Made by a program: the position numbers and the translations under genes | Shown: positions 54,041-62,801 of the stretch, piece by piece | Numbering within the stretch: position 1 is the first letter of the stretch | Layout: each line of letters opens with the position of its first letter | The notes under the pieces: model-generated | Database searches by the model: none | Told to the model about the DNA's origin: nothing | Seen by the model: only the letters and a program-made list of their open reading frames with translations | Assembly: GCA_020638955.1 (NCBI GenBank) | Contig: JACKHO010000002.1 | Coordinates: forward strand, 62,001 to 126,000 | Length of the DNA: 64,000 nucleotides | DNA from: Planctomycetaceae bacterium | GTDB lineage: Bacteria; Planctomycetota; Planctomycetia; Planctomycetales; Planctomycetaceae | Direction: 5' to 3'

Positions 54041-55096
54041 ATGCCTCGAACATTCAAATTGTGCTGTATCCTGCTCACCCTCTTGCTGGCGTCACGAATG
54101 GCGAATGGCGAAGAGCAGCGACAGGAGCTTTCAGTCGAGGTCCGGCAACTCCTTGACGCCCTGTGGCCCATTCGGGAGCGACTCGTAAGCGGAGAATGCG
54201 AAATCGAGGAAGTGATTTACGAGTCGTTCGACACGCCGCCCGTACCGGAGTCGAAATCCCAGATTGTATTTGACTCGAATTCCGCAGCGTTTCGAATGGA
54301 GTACAGCAGTTTTAATGACCCGGATTTGTCGTTCAAATTCGTCGAGAACCAGGATGAAATAGCCAGGTACTCCGATGAAATGAAGAGCATGCAAATTCGG
54401 TCTGCCAGTCAAGTCACCAGAAAGCGGCGTCCTCTCAAGCTTATTGACCCACGCAACCTTGGAATTGCAAGTTGGAGCGAAATGGATCGTCGCTTGTTGA
54501 GCGACAACCGAGATGCATTCCTCAGCTACATCGACAATTGCCAGTCAATACGTGTCGAAGCGGCAACGGATAACCCTGCAATCCGTGTCTTGACGTTTCA
54601 AGGAAAGAAGAGGACGGCCCTGCGGAAAATCTTCCTTGATCCAGCAAAGGACTTCGCCTCGGTTCGCCTGGAAATCTGGTATCCCAGGCGGGAGGGCGAA
54701 GGATACGAAGAAACACCTCAAGAGGTCGATGAAATCACTTGGACATTGGACGGCAATTCGTGGGTACCGACCAAGGCGATTTTTACGCAGCGGGATGATC
54801 GAAGCGTGCGTCGTGAATTGGATATTGTCTGGAAGAACGTCAACGGCGAAATTCCTCACGATGAATTTGCATCAGAAAGTCTGCCGCTGCCGCCTGAGGC
54901 GACCGTCTATGATGGCCGGACAAATCCCGATCATCCCATGCTGGTACGCGGTGGCTCTGAACATCCCGCCAAATCCGATGGCAACTCAAGCCGTGGGAGT
55001 ATGAGTTTCGTCCTGCTGATGATACTCAATTTGATCATCTTTGTGGCAATTGGTGCCGTCATGTTCATAAAACGCAGATCAAGCAACACGACTTGA
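54041..55096 (+). CDS. Exported protein with C-terminal membrane anchor
   Basis: A 351-aa protein with a signal peptide (RTFKLCCILLTLLLASRMANG) and a C-terminal helix (SFVLLMILNLIIFVAIGAVMF) followed by KRRSSNTT. The exported body has many short strands with acidic loops, resembling lipoprotein-like outer membrane carrier folds common in planctomycetes (a weak resemblance). No motif is recognised. It is convergent with the PVC-type cytochrome gene. Confidence 0.7.
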   Translation: MPRTFKLCCILLTLLLASRMANGEEQRQELSVEVRQLLDALWPIRERLVSGECEIEEVIYESFDTPPVPESKSQIVFDSNSAAFRMEYSSFNDPDLSFKFVENQDEIARYSDEMKSMQIRSASQVTRKRRPLKLIDPRNLGIASWSEMDRRLLSDNRDAFLSYIDNCQSIRVEAATDNPAIRVLTFQGKKRTALRKIFLDPAKDFASVRLEIWYPRREGEGYEETPQEVDEITWTLDGNSWVPTKAIFTQRDDRSVRRELDIVWKNVNGEIPHDEFASESLPLPPEATVYDGRTNPDHPMLVRGGSEHPAKSDGNSSRGSMSFVLLMILNLIIFVAIGAVMFIKRRSSNTT

Positions 55097-55202
55097 CGGG
55101 AGACCGCCAGCACCACCGCGGCCCGCTTACTTCGTCGTTGCAGACCGGCTTTGTTGACCAAGCTGGCTTCCCGCTGGACGCACGCATAACGTTGCTTGTT
55201 TC

Positions 55203-58200
55203 TTACTCTCCAGCACTCCCACCAGCAACCGGTGGGGTCCGCCGTACCAGGAAGCTGAACAGGTGGCGGACTTCTTCGTCAGTCAGTTTCTGCATGAGGC
55301 CATCAGGCATAATGGAAGTCGGCATCGCCTGCAGGACTTCGATTTCAGATTTATTGACGGTGGTCACCTCGTTGTTCGCGCCACGCAATGACACTACCGC
55401 AGATGTCTGGTCGACAATGAGTCCTGTCAGAATGCGGCCGTCGTTCATGGCGATTTGATACTGGGTGAACTCTTCCCGAATGGCCGCCGAAGGGTCGACC
55501 ATCGCGAGCAACATGAAGTCGAGGTTGGTCCGTTCGTAACCGGTGAGGTTCGGGCCGGTCTGTCCACCTTCGTTGAAGAGCGTGTGGCACACGCCGCAAT
55601 GTTTCTTGAACACCTGCTGGCCAATGACCGGGTCTGGTGTCGGTTGCTGAGATGATTTCAGCAGCTCTGCAATCCGGGCAATTTGCTGGCGTTTTTCTTC
55701 CGGTGTCGAACGGGTTTTACCCCAGTATTCGTTCAGCAAAGCCTGAATCGACTCGTCCTGATGCAGTCGCATTTGCTGCACGATATCGAGCGGGATGGCG
55801 TTCGACTTAATGCGGAACTCCTGGATTTCCTTCAGCAGTTGCTTGGTCCACTCGGGACGACTCGCCAGTACCTGCAGAGCAATTCCTCGGAGATTGTGTT
55901 CCTCGGTAATGGTTGACTGCCAGCGACTGCAAATGGTCGCTCCAATGCCGGGGTCGTCAAAATTCATCAGAGTGGCAAGTGCTGTTCGCTGAATGCCGGG
56001 GGATGGTGACGAGAGGAGTCCCAACAGCGTCGGCACAGATTCCTTGCGTTTCAGTTCGCCCAGCACTTTCATGTAAGCAACGCGCTGAGCGGGATTGGCG
56101 GAATTCTGCTTGATGACAGCGAGCGCCTCCTGCACGGCTTTTTCATCACCGAGTTTCATACTGAGGATGAGGTCGGAATTCCCAATCGACTCGCGGTACT
56201 GCTTGATGGGTTGAGCAAGTTGCTCGGGTAAGTCGGTAATGGAGTGCCCTTCGTATGCTTCCAGGAAACCCTGCATGAGTAGCTCTGAGTCTTCCGGTGT
56301 GGGTGCCAGTTCAAGCAGACGGGCGCAGGCCATCAGGCTGTCCTGCCGCTGCTGCTTCGAGGCTGCGTCTTCGCCGTGCTCTTCTGCAACCAGTGACTCC
56401 AGTGCGAAACGCTGCATGAGACGTTTCAGCAGGATCTGCTGACTGAGTGTTGAGCGCCATAGAGGATCGGCTTCCCACATGGTCAGCAAATCATGCCTTG
56501 GAGATTCCTGTGAACGTGCGGCTTCGGGTATGGCAACCGCCAGTTGCTGGCTTGCCTGAGCAGGGTTCGCGGCACATTGCGCTTCCACGGCCCACCAGAC
56601 GAGCAGCGGGATGTGAGGGTCGGTCATCAGGTCATCCCGCTGCACGAGCGGCGGCAGGACTTGCACGGCCTGCGGTGCGGGCAGTCGCTTAATTGTAGAT
56701 GCAAGCTGCGACAGGACATCGACACTCTTTTCCGTTGCCGCCATGTGTCCCATCGTCGAAATCATTTGCGGTGTGGCGCTGCGGCGATCACCAATGAGTC
56801 GCAACGCCCAGCGACGCACATCCGCAGTCTGATGCGAAAGCAGACTTTCCAACTGTCTGTCGTCCAGCACATGCAGCAAATTCAGCACCCACACAGCTTC
56901 CAGCACAGGGCCTTTTCCGTCGGGACTGGAAATGATGTCCTGCATTTGCTGGACGAGCTGGGTGTAGCCCAAATGCTTCTTGCCGAAATTCCGTTCGGCC
57001 AGCACGCGGACCGCCGCATGCCGCCGCCATTTGTTGGGAGCACTCAGCGCGGTAATGAGTTCCGCGTCGGTCAGCCTGGTCAGGTCGTGATTGGCAGAAT
57101 CACCGTCACTTTTTGCCTTGGGCAGAATGCGGTAAATACGACCACTGGTCTTGTGCCAGTTGTCGCGAGGATCAACGTGCGTGAGCCGCGTGTCATACCA
57201 GTCCGCGAGGTAAACGGCTCCCTCAGGACCGACTTTCAAATCGACGGGTCGGAACCACTGGTCCGGCGTGGTGACGACCGGTGGCATGTCTTCCGTGCGG
57301 TATGTCGATCCTTCATGCATGAGCTGACTGGCCCACACGCGATTATGCAGTGCGTTCGCCGCAATGACTGTGTGGTTGTACCGCTCCGGAAGTAGCCCCC
57401 CCTCGTAAATGGCAAACGTCTGCGCAAATCGGTCCGTGTCTCCCTTGTGCGGCATATGTTGGAAATAGCCGAACGCAAAGGGATTCGTCAGCGGGCCATG
57501 CTTCCCCCAGTTCTTCGTGCCATACGATCCCTGCGGATAAAACATCCCGCGTGTGTTGCCATGATTCGTCCCCGAAAAGACGCGTCCCTCGATGTCGAAT
57601 TCCGTCGAGAAGGTGTTCCCGCCCCCTTCCGCGTAAATCTCAAAGATCTCGGTGTCGGGGTGATATCGCCAAATGCACTGCCCCTCGTACTGCACATTCT
57701 TATTCACCGCCGAGGAGACATTCCCCGTCGTGGTTGATCCATTGGCTGCGTAAATCCAACCATCAGGTCCCCAGCGCATGCTGTTGGTGACCGAATGGGT
57801 ATCTTCCAGTCCGAAGCCCGAGAGTTTGACGACGGGATCACCGTCCGGGATGGCATCATCATTGGCGTCGGGATAGAACAGCAAATACGGTGGATTCAGC
57901 ACCCAAATTCCGCCATGCCCGGCGATGACCGCCGAGGTAATGTTGAGTCCTTCAATGACGTCACGGTGCGTGTCGTATTTCCCGTCGCCGTTCGTGTCTT
58001 CAAAGACCGTGATTTTGTCCTTCCCTTTCACACCATGCGGCGGCGGTTCGGGAACTTTGTCGAACACTGCCCGTAGGTGCTGGTCGTAATGAATGACCTT
58101 CAGCCCCGCCGGGAATGGGTACTGTCGATACTGCACCACCCACATGCGGCCGCGGTGGTCGAAATGCATGAATAGCGGCTGCTCGACCACAGGCTCCGCA

Positions 58201-58454
58201 GCAACCAATTCGATTTGCAAATCCTCGGGTAACTCGAACTGAGTTACCGCCTCTGCAGCGGGAGTAGGCGAACTGTCATCACCAACTGCACCTCGTCCGG
58301 GAAAAGTCCGCAGTATACGTTCGACTTCTTCATTGCCAGCGACGTCGGGATTAATTCGGTCACGCGAAGAGGCAGGGTCATCTGCGAGGACAACCGCATC
58401 ATGAATTGCGAGAAACGACCATCCCATCAAAGCCCAGGCGAGAGCGAACCGCAT
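55203..58454 (-). CDS. PVC-type membrane-bound dehydrogenase with HEAT repeats and cytochrome c
   Basis: A 1083-aa exported protein (signal about 1-24, WALMGWSFLAIHDAVVLA). The N-terminal half is a beta-propeller of the PVC dehydrogenase type (FELPEDLQIELVAAEPVVEQ; MWVVQYRQYPFPAG; HGGIWVLNPPYLLFYPD). The middle (about 460-900) has HEAT-like helical repeats. The C-terminal cytochrome c domain has the heme motif CGVCH with FNEGGQTGPNLTG, and the conserved tail MPTSIMPDGLMQKLTDEEV. It probably oxidises a sugar or alcohol in the periplasm; the substrate is unknown. Its gene is alone. Confidence 0.92.
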   Translation of the reverse strand: MRFALAWALMGWSFLAIHDAVVLADDPASSRDRINPDVAGNEEVERILRTFPGRGAVGDDSSPTPAAEAVTQFELPEDLQIELVAAEPVVEQPLFMHFDHRGRMWVVQYRQYPFPAGLKVIHYDQHLRAVFDKVPEPPPHGVKGKDKITVFEDTNGDGKYDTHRDVIEGLNITSAVIAGHGGIWVLNPPYLLFYPDANDDAIPDGDPVVKLSGFGLEDTHSVTNSMRWGPDGWIYAANGSTTTGNVSSAVNKNVQYEGQCIWRYHPDTEIFEIYAEGGGNTFSTEFDIEGRVFSGTNHGNTRGMFYPQGSYGTKNWGKHGPLTNPFAFGYFQHMPHKGDTDRFAQTFAIYEGGLLPERYNHTVIAANALHNRVWASQLMHEGSTYRTEDMPPVVTTPDQWFRPVDLKVGPEGAVYLADWYDTRLTHVDPRDNWHKTSGRIYRILPKAKSDGDSANHDLTRLTDAELITALSAPNKWRRHAAVRVLAERNFGKKHLGYTQLVQQMQDIISSPDGKGPVLEAVWVLNLLHVLDDRQLESLLSHQTADVRRWALRLIGDRRSATPQMISTMGHMAATEKSVDVLSQLASTIKRLPAPQAVQVLPPLVQRDDLMTDPHIPLLVWWAVEAQCAANPAQASQQLAVAIPEAARSQESPRHDLLTMWEADPLWRSTLSQQILLKRLMQRFALESLVAEEHGEDAASKQQRQDSLMACARLLELAPTPEDSELLMQGFLEAYEGHSITDLPEQLAQPIKQYRESIGNSDLILSMKLGDEKAVQEALAVIKQNSANPAQRVAYMKVLGELKRKESVPTLLGLLSSPSPGIQRTALATLMNFDDPGIGATICSRWQSTITEEHNLRGIALQVLASRPEWTKQLLKEIQEFRIKSNAIPLDIVQQMRLHQDESIQALLNEYWGKTRSTPEEKRQQIARIAELLKSSQQPTPDPVIGQQVFKKHCGVCHTLFNEGGQTGPNLTGYERTNLDFMLLAMVDPSAAIREEFTQYQIAMNDGRILTGLIVDQTSAVVSLRGANNEVTTVNKSEIEVLQAMPTSIMPDGLMQKLTDEEVRHLFSFLVRRTPPVAGGSAGE

Positions 58455-58607
58455 GTGTGTCTCCAGTTGTGAATGATGTCGGACACAATGTTAGTGAGAA
58501 TGCGGTGACTTGTCGTTGCAACGGGACCGCACCGAGTCACTTGGCAAGTCGGAACCAGCGTGCCGCGGGCCGCGCGGGAACCGGACCGCAGCCATGAACA
58601 ATGCAAA

Positions 58608-59333
58608 TCAGGATCGTGAAGCGGCTGAGAGAATAGACTCTTGCAGATGTTCAATGCAGCTTGCCGAAACGAATCCGGTTCGATTGTGCTGCTCGCACGC
58701 TGCGGAGCGAACTGCAAAAATGTCGGCGCCTACTTCCGCTGCACGGGGGATGTCACTGGCTTTCAACCGACCTGCCACAGCCACCTGTAAATCATGTTGA
58801 TGGGCCAGTTCAATCAACTTTGTGAGACGACCTGGCGAAAGATGATCCCAGAGCCGACCGTTCCGCTTGTTCCAAGTGTCAAACAGGAGAAACCGGCATC
58901 CCGTGTTCCTGGCCGCTTCCAGGATCGATTCCGGAGACGGTGCGAGTGCTGCTTCATGATCGGCATAACACACGGCCACCCAATTGGTGACCTGCACTAT
59001 GCGTTGTTCAAAGCTCGCCCGGGCCTTTAGCCACTGGTCTTCCCAGTTCGACTCGTCTTTCAGTCCGGCCAATCCCAGTTTGGCGTATTGAACACTTGGA
59101 ATTTGGGGAACCTCACGGTGCGTCCAGTCAGTGACTTCACCCAACGCTATACTGAGCTTGGGGCGTGGCTCGCGTTCGCAACCCTCCAAGGACTGGCTGA
59201 CCTCGGAAACGGTGGACGGCCCAACCATCCCAAGCGCCCCGGCGTTCGGCTCCTTCAGATCGACAATGTCGACCCCGGCTCCTGCCGCGACATGTGCTTC
59301 TTTCAGATTTCGAACACTGACGAGCAGCCTCAT
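58608..59333 (-). CDS. mfnB: MfnB-like (5-formyl-3-furyl)methyl phosphate synthase
   Basis: A 241-aa TIM-barrel protein of the DUF556 family. It starts MRLLVSVRNLKEA and has VDIVDLKEPNAGALG with Lys27, then YAKLGL with Lys85, matching positions reported as catalytic in the archaeal enzyme. FDTWNK and VAGRLKASDIPRA follow, then VRSAAC. The archaeal enzyme makes the furan precursor of methanofuran from two glyceraldehyde-3-phosphates. In methylotrophs and planctomycetes the homologue serves a tetrahydromethanopterin-linked C1 pathway. An MfnD-like gene is at 9651. It is preceded by a small ribosomal-type gene. Confidence 0.9.
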   Translation of the reverse strand: MRLLVSVRNLKEAHVAAGAGVDIVDLKEPNAGALGMVGPSTVSEVSQSLEGCEREPRPKLSIALGEVTDWTHREVPQIPSVQYAKLGLAGLKDESNWEDQWLKARASFEQRIVQVTNWVAVCYADHEAALAPSPESILEAARNTGCRFLLFDTWNKRNGRLWDHLSPGRLTKLIELAHQHDLQVAVAGRLKASDIPRAAEVGADIFAVRSAACEQHNRTGFVSASCIEHLQESILSAASRS

Positions 59334-59361
59334 TTGTTCAAAACGTCTTTGCGCATAGAAA

Positions 59362-59395
59362 AGACGTCGATCTGCCCCAATTGCAGTCGACGTCT
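59362..59395 (-). terminator. Terminator hairpin after bL37-like gene
   Basis: AGACGTCGA (59362-59370) and TCGACGTCT (59387-59395) form a perfect 9-bp stem with a 16-nt loop. On the minus strand it is followed by TTTCTAT. It is 27 bp past the bL37-like stop and 28 bp before the mfnB start. A weak T-run allows partial read-through into mfnB. Confidence 0.6.
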
Positions 59396-59422
59396 AAGGA
59401 AGTCGAATTCTTTTCAGATGAA

Positions 59423-59521
59423 CTAAGTCTTGATCATCTTTCGCTTTGCGCGACGTGCCTGGGCGCTTGCGGGGCGTTTGCCGTGATTGGCTTTTTTCAG
59501 TTTTCGTTGTGTCTTGGCCAT
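59423..59521 (-). CDS. bL37-like small ribosomal protein
   Basis: A 32-aa, strongly basic protein starting MAKTQRKLKKANHGKRPA and ending ARRAKRKMIKT. The KANHGKRP core matches the 24-residue bL37 of mycobacterial ribosomes, which also begins MAK and has a KANHGKRPNA end. GAGGT lies 7 nt before the ATG. No other frame there is likely. The planctomycete form has 14 extra residues. Ribosome binding is inferred from sequence and charge; the annotated frame to 59647 is too long. Confidence 0.75.
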   Translation of the reverse strand: MAKTQRKLKKANHGKRPASAQARRAKRKMIKT

Positions 59522-59660
59522 TTCAATTACCTCATTCACTCGGCATTTCTGTGTACATTTGACCAGAAGGTCTCCGAAATGCGGCCCGGAAGGGTAATAA
59601 CCTCGGCCAGCGAATGCAAACCTGTCCGCTTTTCTGGCGGACTGCAAAGACGTCTCTTAA

Positions 59661-60383
59661 TTAAAACGATCGATTTCCACGTCCGCCAGGAAACGGGATT
59701 GCGCCTGCGGGAATGGGGGAACCAGGTACAGAAACAGTCGGTACGCCGAACGCGGGATCAGAAGTTGATCCGTTAGGAATAGTCGTCCTTCCCGGTTCTG
59801 GGTTATGAGGAGTCCCTGCCGGATGGATGGAGACACCCAGGATGTTCAATTCACACTCCAAAACTTCTGTTTTGAAGACCTGATTGTCAATTTGTAGCGA
59901 AACCTGTTTGAGCGTCAGTTTTCCGTCGGCAAACTCCGCCCCAGTTCCAGTGAGACTGCAGTTCGGTAGTAGGAGCCACACATATCCCTCGCAGGACAGT
60001 TTATAGCTGACTTTTCCCTCGTCACCCGCTTTTGATTCGATGCTAATGTCCTCGCATGAAAGCGTTGCTGTTTGCACGGAAGTGCGAGTCTCCGTGGCTT
60101 TATCGCCTTGCGACGGTTCTTGGACGCTTCCTCGTTGGGGACTACCTCCACTGCCCTGAAAAATGAATGAGTCCGGCGACGGGTTGCGATCAACAAGAAC
60201 CTGCGTTTCGTTCTGAATGGTGAGTTGTACCACCATCAATTTCGCTTCTGTCAGCGTCAGCTCCACGTCTGGTTTCGCCTGAGGTGTCGGTTCTCCCATC
60301 GGCTCCGTCTGCGCCTGACAAACAGCTGTAACTGCAACCAGTAGAACCGCGATCACTGCGGGAATTCGAATGGACATCACCAT
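59661..60383 (-). CDS. Secreted protein of unknown function
   Basis: ATG 60383 lies 4 nt after AGGAGG (ATG 60377 lies 10 nt after it); the frame is open to 60503. The 240-aa product has a signal peptide (IRIPAVIAVLLVAVTAVCQAQ). The exported body has many strands, two Cys (in LSCEGYVWLLLPNCSL) that could form a disulfide, and a Pro/Gly-rich tail from residue 195. No motif is recognised. The gene diverges from the STAS protein gene. Confidence 0.75.
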   Translation of the reverse strand: MVMSIRIPAVIAVLLVAVTAVCQAQTEPMGEPTPQAKPDVELTLTEAKLMVVQLTIQNETQVLVDRNPSPDSFIFQGSGGSPQRGSVQEPSQGDKATETRTSVQTATLSCEDISIESKAGDEGKVSYKLSCEGYVWLLLPNCSLTGTGAEFADGKLTLKQVSLQIDNQVFKTEVLECELNILGVSIHPAGTPHNPEPGRTTIPNGSTSDPAFGVPTVSVPGSPIPAGAIPFPGGRGNRSF

Positions 60384-60598
60384 AAAACCTCCTGACGAGA
60401 ACCTGACAATTGCAAGACCATTGCAAGTACAACTGAGCCCCACTCTCCGCTTTGCTTGACCGTTCGTCAAGAACAATCTGACAGAGCACACCAAATGTGG
60501 CACGCTTCTCGCAAGCCGTTTGGTCGCGACATCGTCGGTCGTGCGTTATCATGAATTGATTGGTGAAAATTGATGTCACAAACGAGCGGTCCAATTGC

Positions 60599-61498
60599 AT
60601 GACTGAAACACCTCCCTGCGAATTGGAGACCCATCCGTCTCACACGTACGTCCGCGTGCGTCCCGCTCTGTCGGATCAGGGCTGGGCCGTCATTGATGAA
60701 CATGGGCAGAAAGTTGTCAGCGAGCTGGAAGCACGCTCGACGCCTTCGTGTATCGTGGACCTGTCGGAACTGAATTACATGGGCAGTTCCCTGGTTGCCT
60801 TTGTCGTGCGGATTTGGAAAGTCATGCGCAGCAAGCAGGGCCGAATGGCCGTTGTCTGTTCCGACGCAACAGTCATTGAAGTCATTCATCTCGCCGGCCT
60901 GGATAAGGTATGGGACATTTGTGATGACGAGGAAACTGCGCTCCAGAAAATTGGAATTAAACCCGTTTCTGAGGGCGATTCCGTTGTTTGGCCACTCCCC
61001 TTTGCAGTTCTCATGCTCTTGCAAGCGGGAGTTTGCGTTTGGCTGGCGAAGACTGGTTCCCTGGAAGCCGAACTGGCACGCACCATTTATATGGGTGTTT
61101 GTATTGCCGGCGCGGTCGTGGCACTCATCGGCGCATTGAACATGACCGGCGGACGACGCTGGTTCTCGGTTCTTCTGACTCTGGTGTCGGCAGGACTGTT
61201 GGTTCCGGCGTTTCAGGATGACATGAACTGGTTTGTTCCTGCGGCGGCTGCTCAGAATGGTGGTGAAGAAGTCGAAGATGAAATGGACAGCCCCGACTAT
61301 CAAGACCCTCTTGAAGCGGAAGCTGCTGAAGGAAACGAAGCCCACAGTTCGCCCAGTGAATCAGGCCCCGGCAGCGTCTCGCATGCACCAGAAACTGAGA
61401 CGCCGGAAGAGGCTGCAACCACTGAAGACGCTCCGCAGCCGAAGGAAGAGGGAGAGGCTACTCCAGCCCCGGCCGATGGCGACAGCACATCCAACTAA
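60599..61498 (+). CDS. STAS-domain membrane protein with acidic tail
   Basis: ATG 60599 (MTETPPCELE) gives 299 aa; the frame is open to 60560. The N-terminal 115 residues are a STAS domain, like anti-sigma antagonists: LSELNYMGSSLVAFVVRIWK keeps the phosphorylatable Ser but has Gly where Asp is usual. Three membrane helices follow (WPLPFAVLMLLQAGVCVWLA; IYMGVCIAGAVVALIGAL; WFSVLLTLVSAGLLVPAF). The last 85 residues are Glu/Pro/Ala-rich. It stops 19 bp before the GspE-type ATPase and probably acts with it (inference). Confidence 0.82.
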   Translation: MTETPPCELETHPSHTYVRVRPALSDQGWAVIDEHGQKVVSELEARSTPSCIVDLSELNYMGSSLVAFVVRIWKVMRSKQGRMAVVCSDATVIEVIHLAGLDKVWDICDDEETALQKIGIKPVSEGDSVVWPLPFAVLMLLQAGVCVWLAKTGSLEAELARTIYMGVCIAGAVVALIGALNMTGGRRWFSVLLTLVSAGLLVPAFQDDMNWFVPAAAAQNGGEEVEDEMDSPDYQDPLEAEAAEGNEAHSSPSESGPGSVSHAPETETPEEAATTEDAPQPKEEGEATPAPADGDSTSN

Positions 61499-61517
61499 CA
61501 TTTCATGGGATTAATTC

Positions 61518-62774
61518 ATGGCCAATGTGGATCCAATGCCTCCGAAGCTCGCTCCGCTTCCGCCTGAGTCGCGGCAGCGTGCGCTGGCGGACGAAATCAA
61601 CAGTCTGGTGGATGTGGTGGAAGCTGCTCCGCTCATCAATTTGCTCATTGAGCGCTCGTTCGAGCTCTCTGCAACCGACGTACACTTTGATCCCAGATCA
61701 GACGGCCTGGCAATTCGTTTGCGGCTGGATGGCGTCATGCATGACGTCTCGGTGTTGCCACAGCAAATGACATCGCACATCTTGTCCCGACTCAAGTTGA
61801 TGTCCGGGATGAACATTACCGAGCGACGGCTGGTGCAGGATGGGCACATCACCAGCAACACACTTCGCAAAGAACGTGACATCCGGGTTTGTGCGGGTCC
61901 CACTATTTACGGTGAGCGACTGGTCCTGCGGCTCATGCCCGATGGTGATGAGTACTCCACCCTGACCTCACTCGGCATGGACGACCAGCAGCAGGAGTGG
62001 GTCGAGTCGGCGCTGAACTCACCTTATGGAATGGTACTGAGCGTTGGCCCGGTTGGCACAGGCAAGAGCACCACAACGTACAGTTGCTTAAACGCTCTCA
62101 ATGTTCCCGGGCGAAGTCTAGTCACTATTGAGGACCCCGTTGAACGTCGCGTTGCAGGGGTCAATCAAATTCAGACCGACCCCAAAATCAACTTCGGCTT
62201 CACCGAAGCACTGCGTGGCATTCTGCGTCAGGATCCTGACGTCATTATGGTGGGTGAAATTCGCGACGCCGAAACGGCCCACATTGCCGTGCGGGCCGGG
62301 CTCACGGGAATTCGGGTCGTCAGTACTCTCCATGCCAGCGACACCGCATCCACAATTGACCTGTTTAATCAGTTTGAAATCCCACGGATGTTCATTGCCG
62401 ACTCCATTAACTGCCTGATTGCACAACGGCTGCTTCGAAAAGTTTGTGGACAGGACCAGGAGACATACAAACCAGCGCCAAGCGACTGTAAGTTGTTGCG
62501 ACTCACAGAAGAGCAAGCCCAAAGCATCGAACTGGTGCGCGGGCGCGCTTCGTCGGCGAATTTCCACAGCGGTTACTTTGGACGTACCGGTGTTTTTGAA
62601 GTCATGCGGTTCAATGAAGAAATCCGAGAACTGGTTTCTACCGGGCGTTCCGGCCGCGAGATTTTCGAAGCCGCCCGGGCGAAAGGGATGAAATCCCTCG
62701 AAGACGTTGCCATCGAAAAGGTGCTTGCCGGAATTACGACAACCGACGAAATGGTCCGTGTCTTGTGGCACTAA
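61518..62774 (+). CDS. GspE/PilB-type secretion ATPase
   Basis: A 418-aa AAA+-like secretion ATPase. The Walker A is GPVGTGKST (K183), the Asp box follows with TIEDPVE, the Walker B is PDVIMVGEIRDAETA (about 240-254), and the His box is VSTLHASD. It should form a hexamer that drives type II secretion or pilus assembly. The C-terminal four-Cys zinc site of GspE/PilB is lost: VCGQDQ and FHSGYFGR stand where CxxC pairs are expected. The STAS membrane protein is 19 bp upstream, and an esterase gene starts 27 bp downstream. No pseudopilin or secretin gene is adjacent. Confidence 0.93.
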   Translation: MANVDPMPPKLAPLPPESRQRALADEINSLVDVVEAAPLINLLIERSFELSATDVHFDPRSDGLAIRLRLDGVMHDVSVLPQQMTSHILSRLKLMSGMNITERRLVQDGHITSNTLRKERDIRVCAGPTIYGERLVLRLMPDGDEYSTLTSLGMDDQQQEWVESALNSPYGMVLSVGPVGTGKSTTTYSCLNALNVPGRSLVTIEDPVERRVAGVNQIQTDPKINFGFTEALRGILRQDPDVIMVGEIRDAETAHIAVRAGLTGIRVVSTLHASDTASTIDLFNQFEIPRMFIADSINCLIAQRLLRKVCGQDQETYKPAPSDCKLLRLTEEQAQSIELVRGRASSANFHSGYFGRTGVFEVMRFNEEIRELVSTGRSGREIFEAARAKGMKSLEDVAIEKVLAGITTTDEMVRVLWH

Positions 62775-62801
62775 ACATCGATATCTACACGAGCGACAAC
62801 A

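Noticed and set aside
56544..57395. 283-codon open frame opposite the PVC-type cytochrome gene
   Set aside because: Antisense to HEAT and propeller codons; no domain; composition is not protein-like.
60467..61345. 292-codon open frame opposite the STAS gene
   Set aside because: It covers the STAS and membrane codons and shows no signal or domain.
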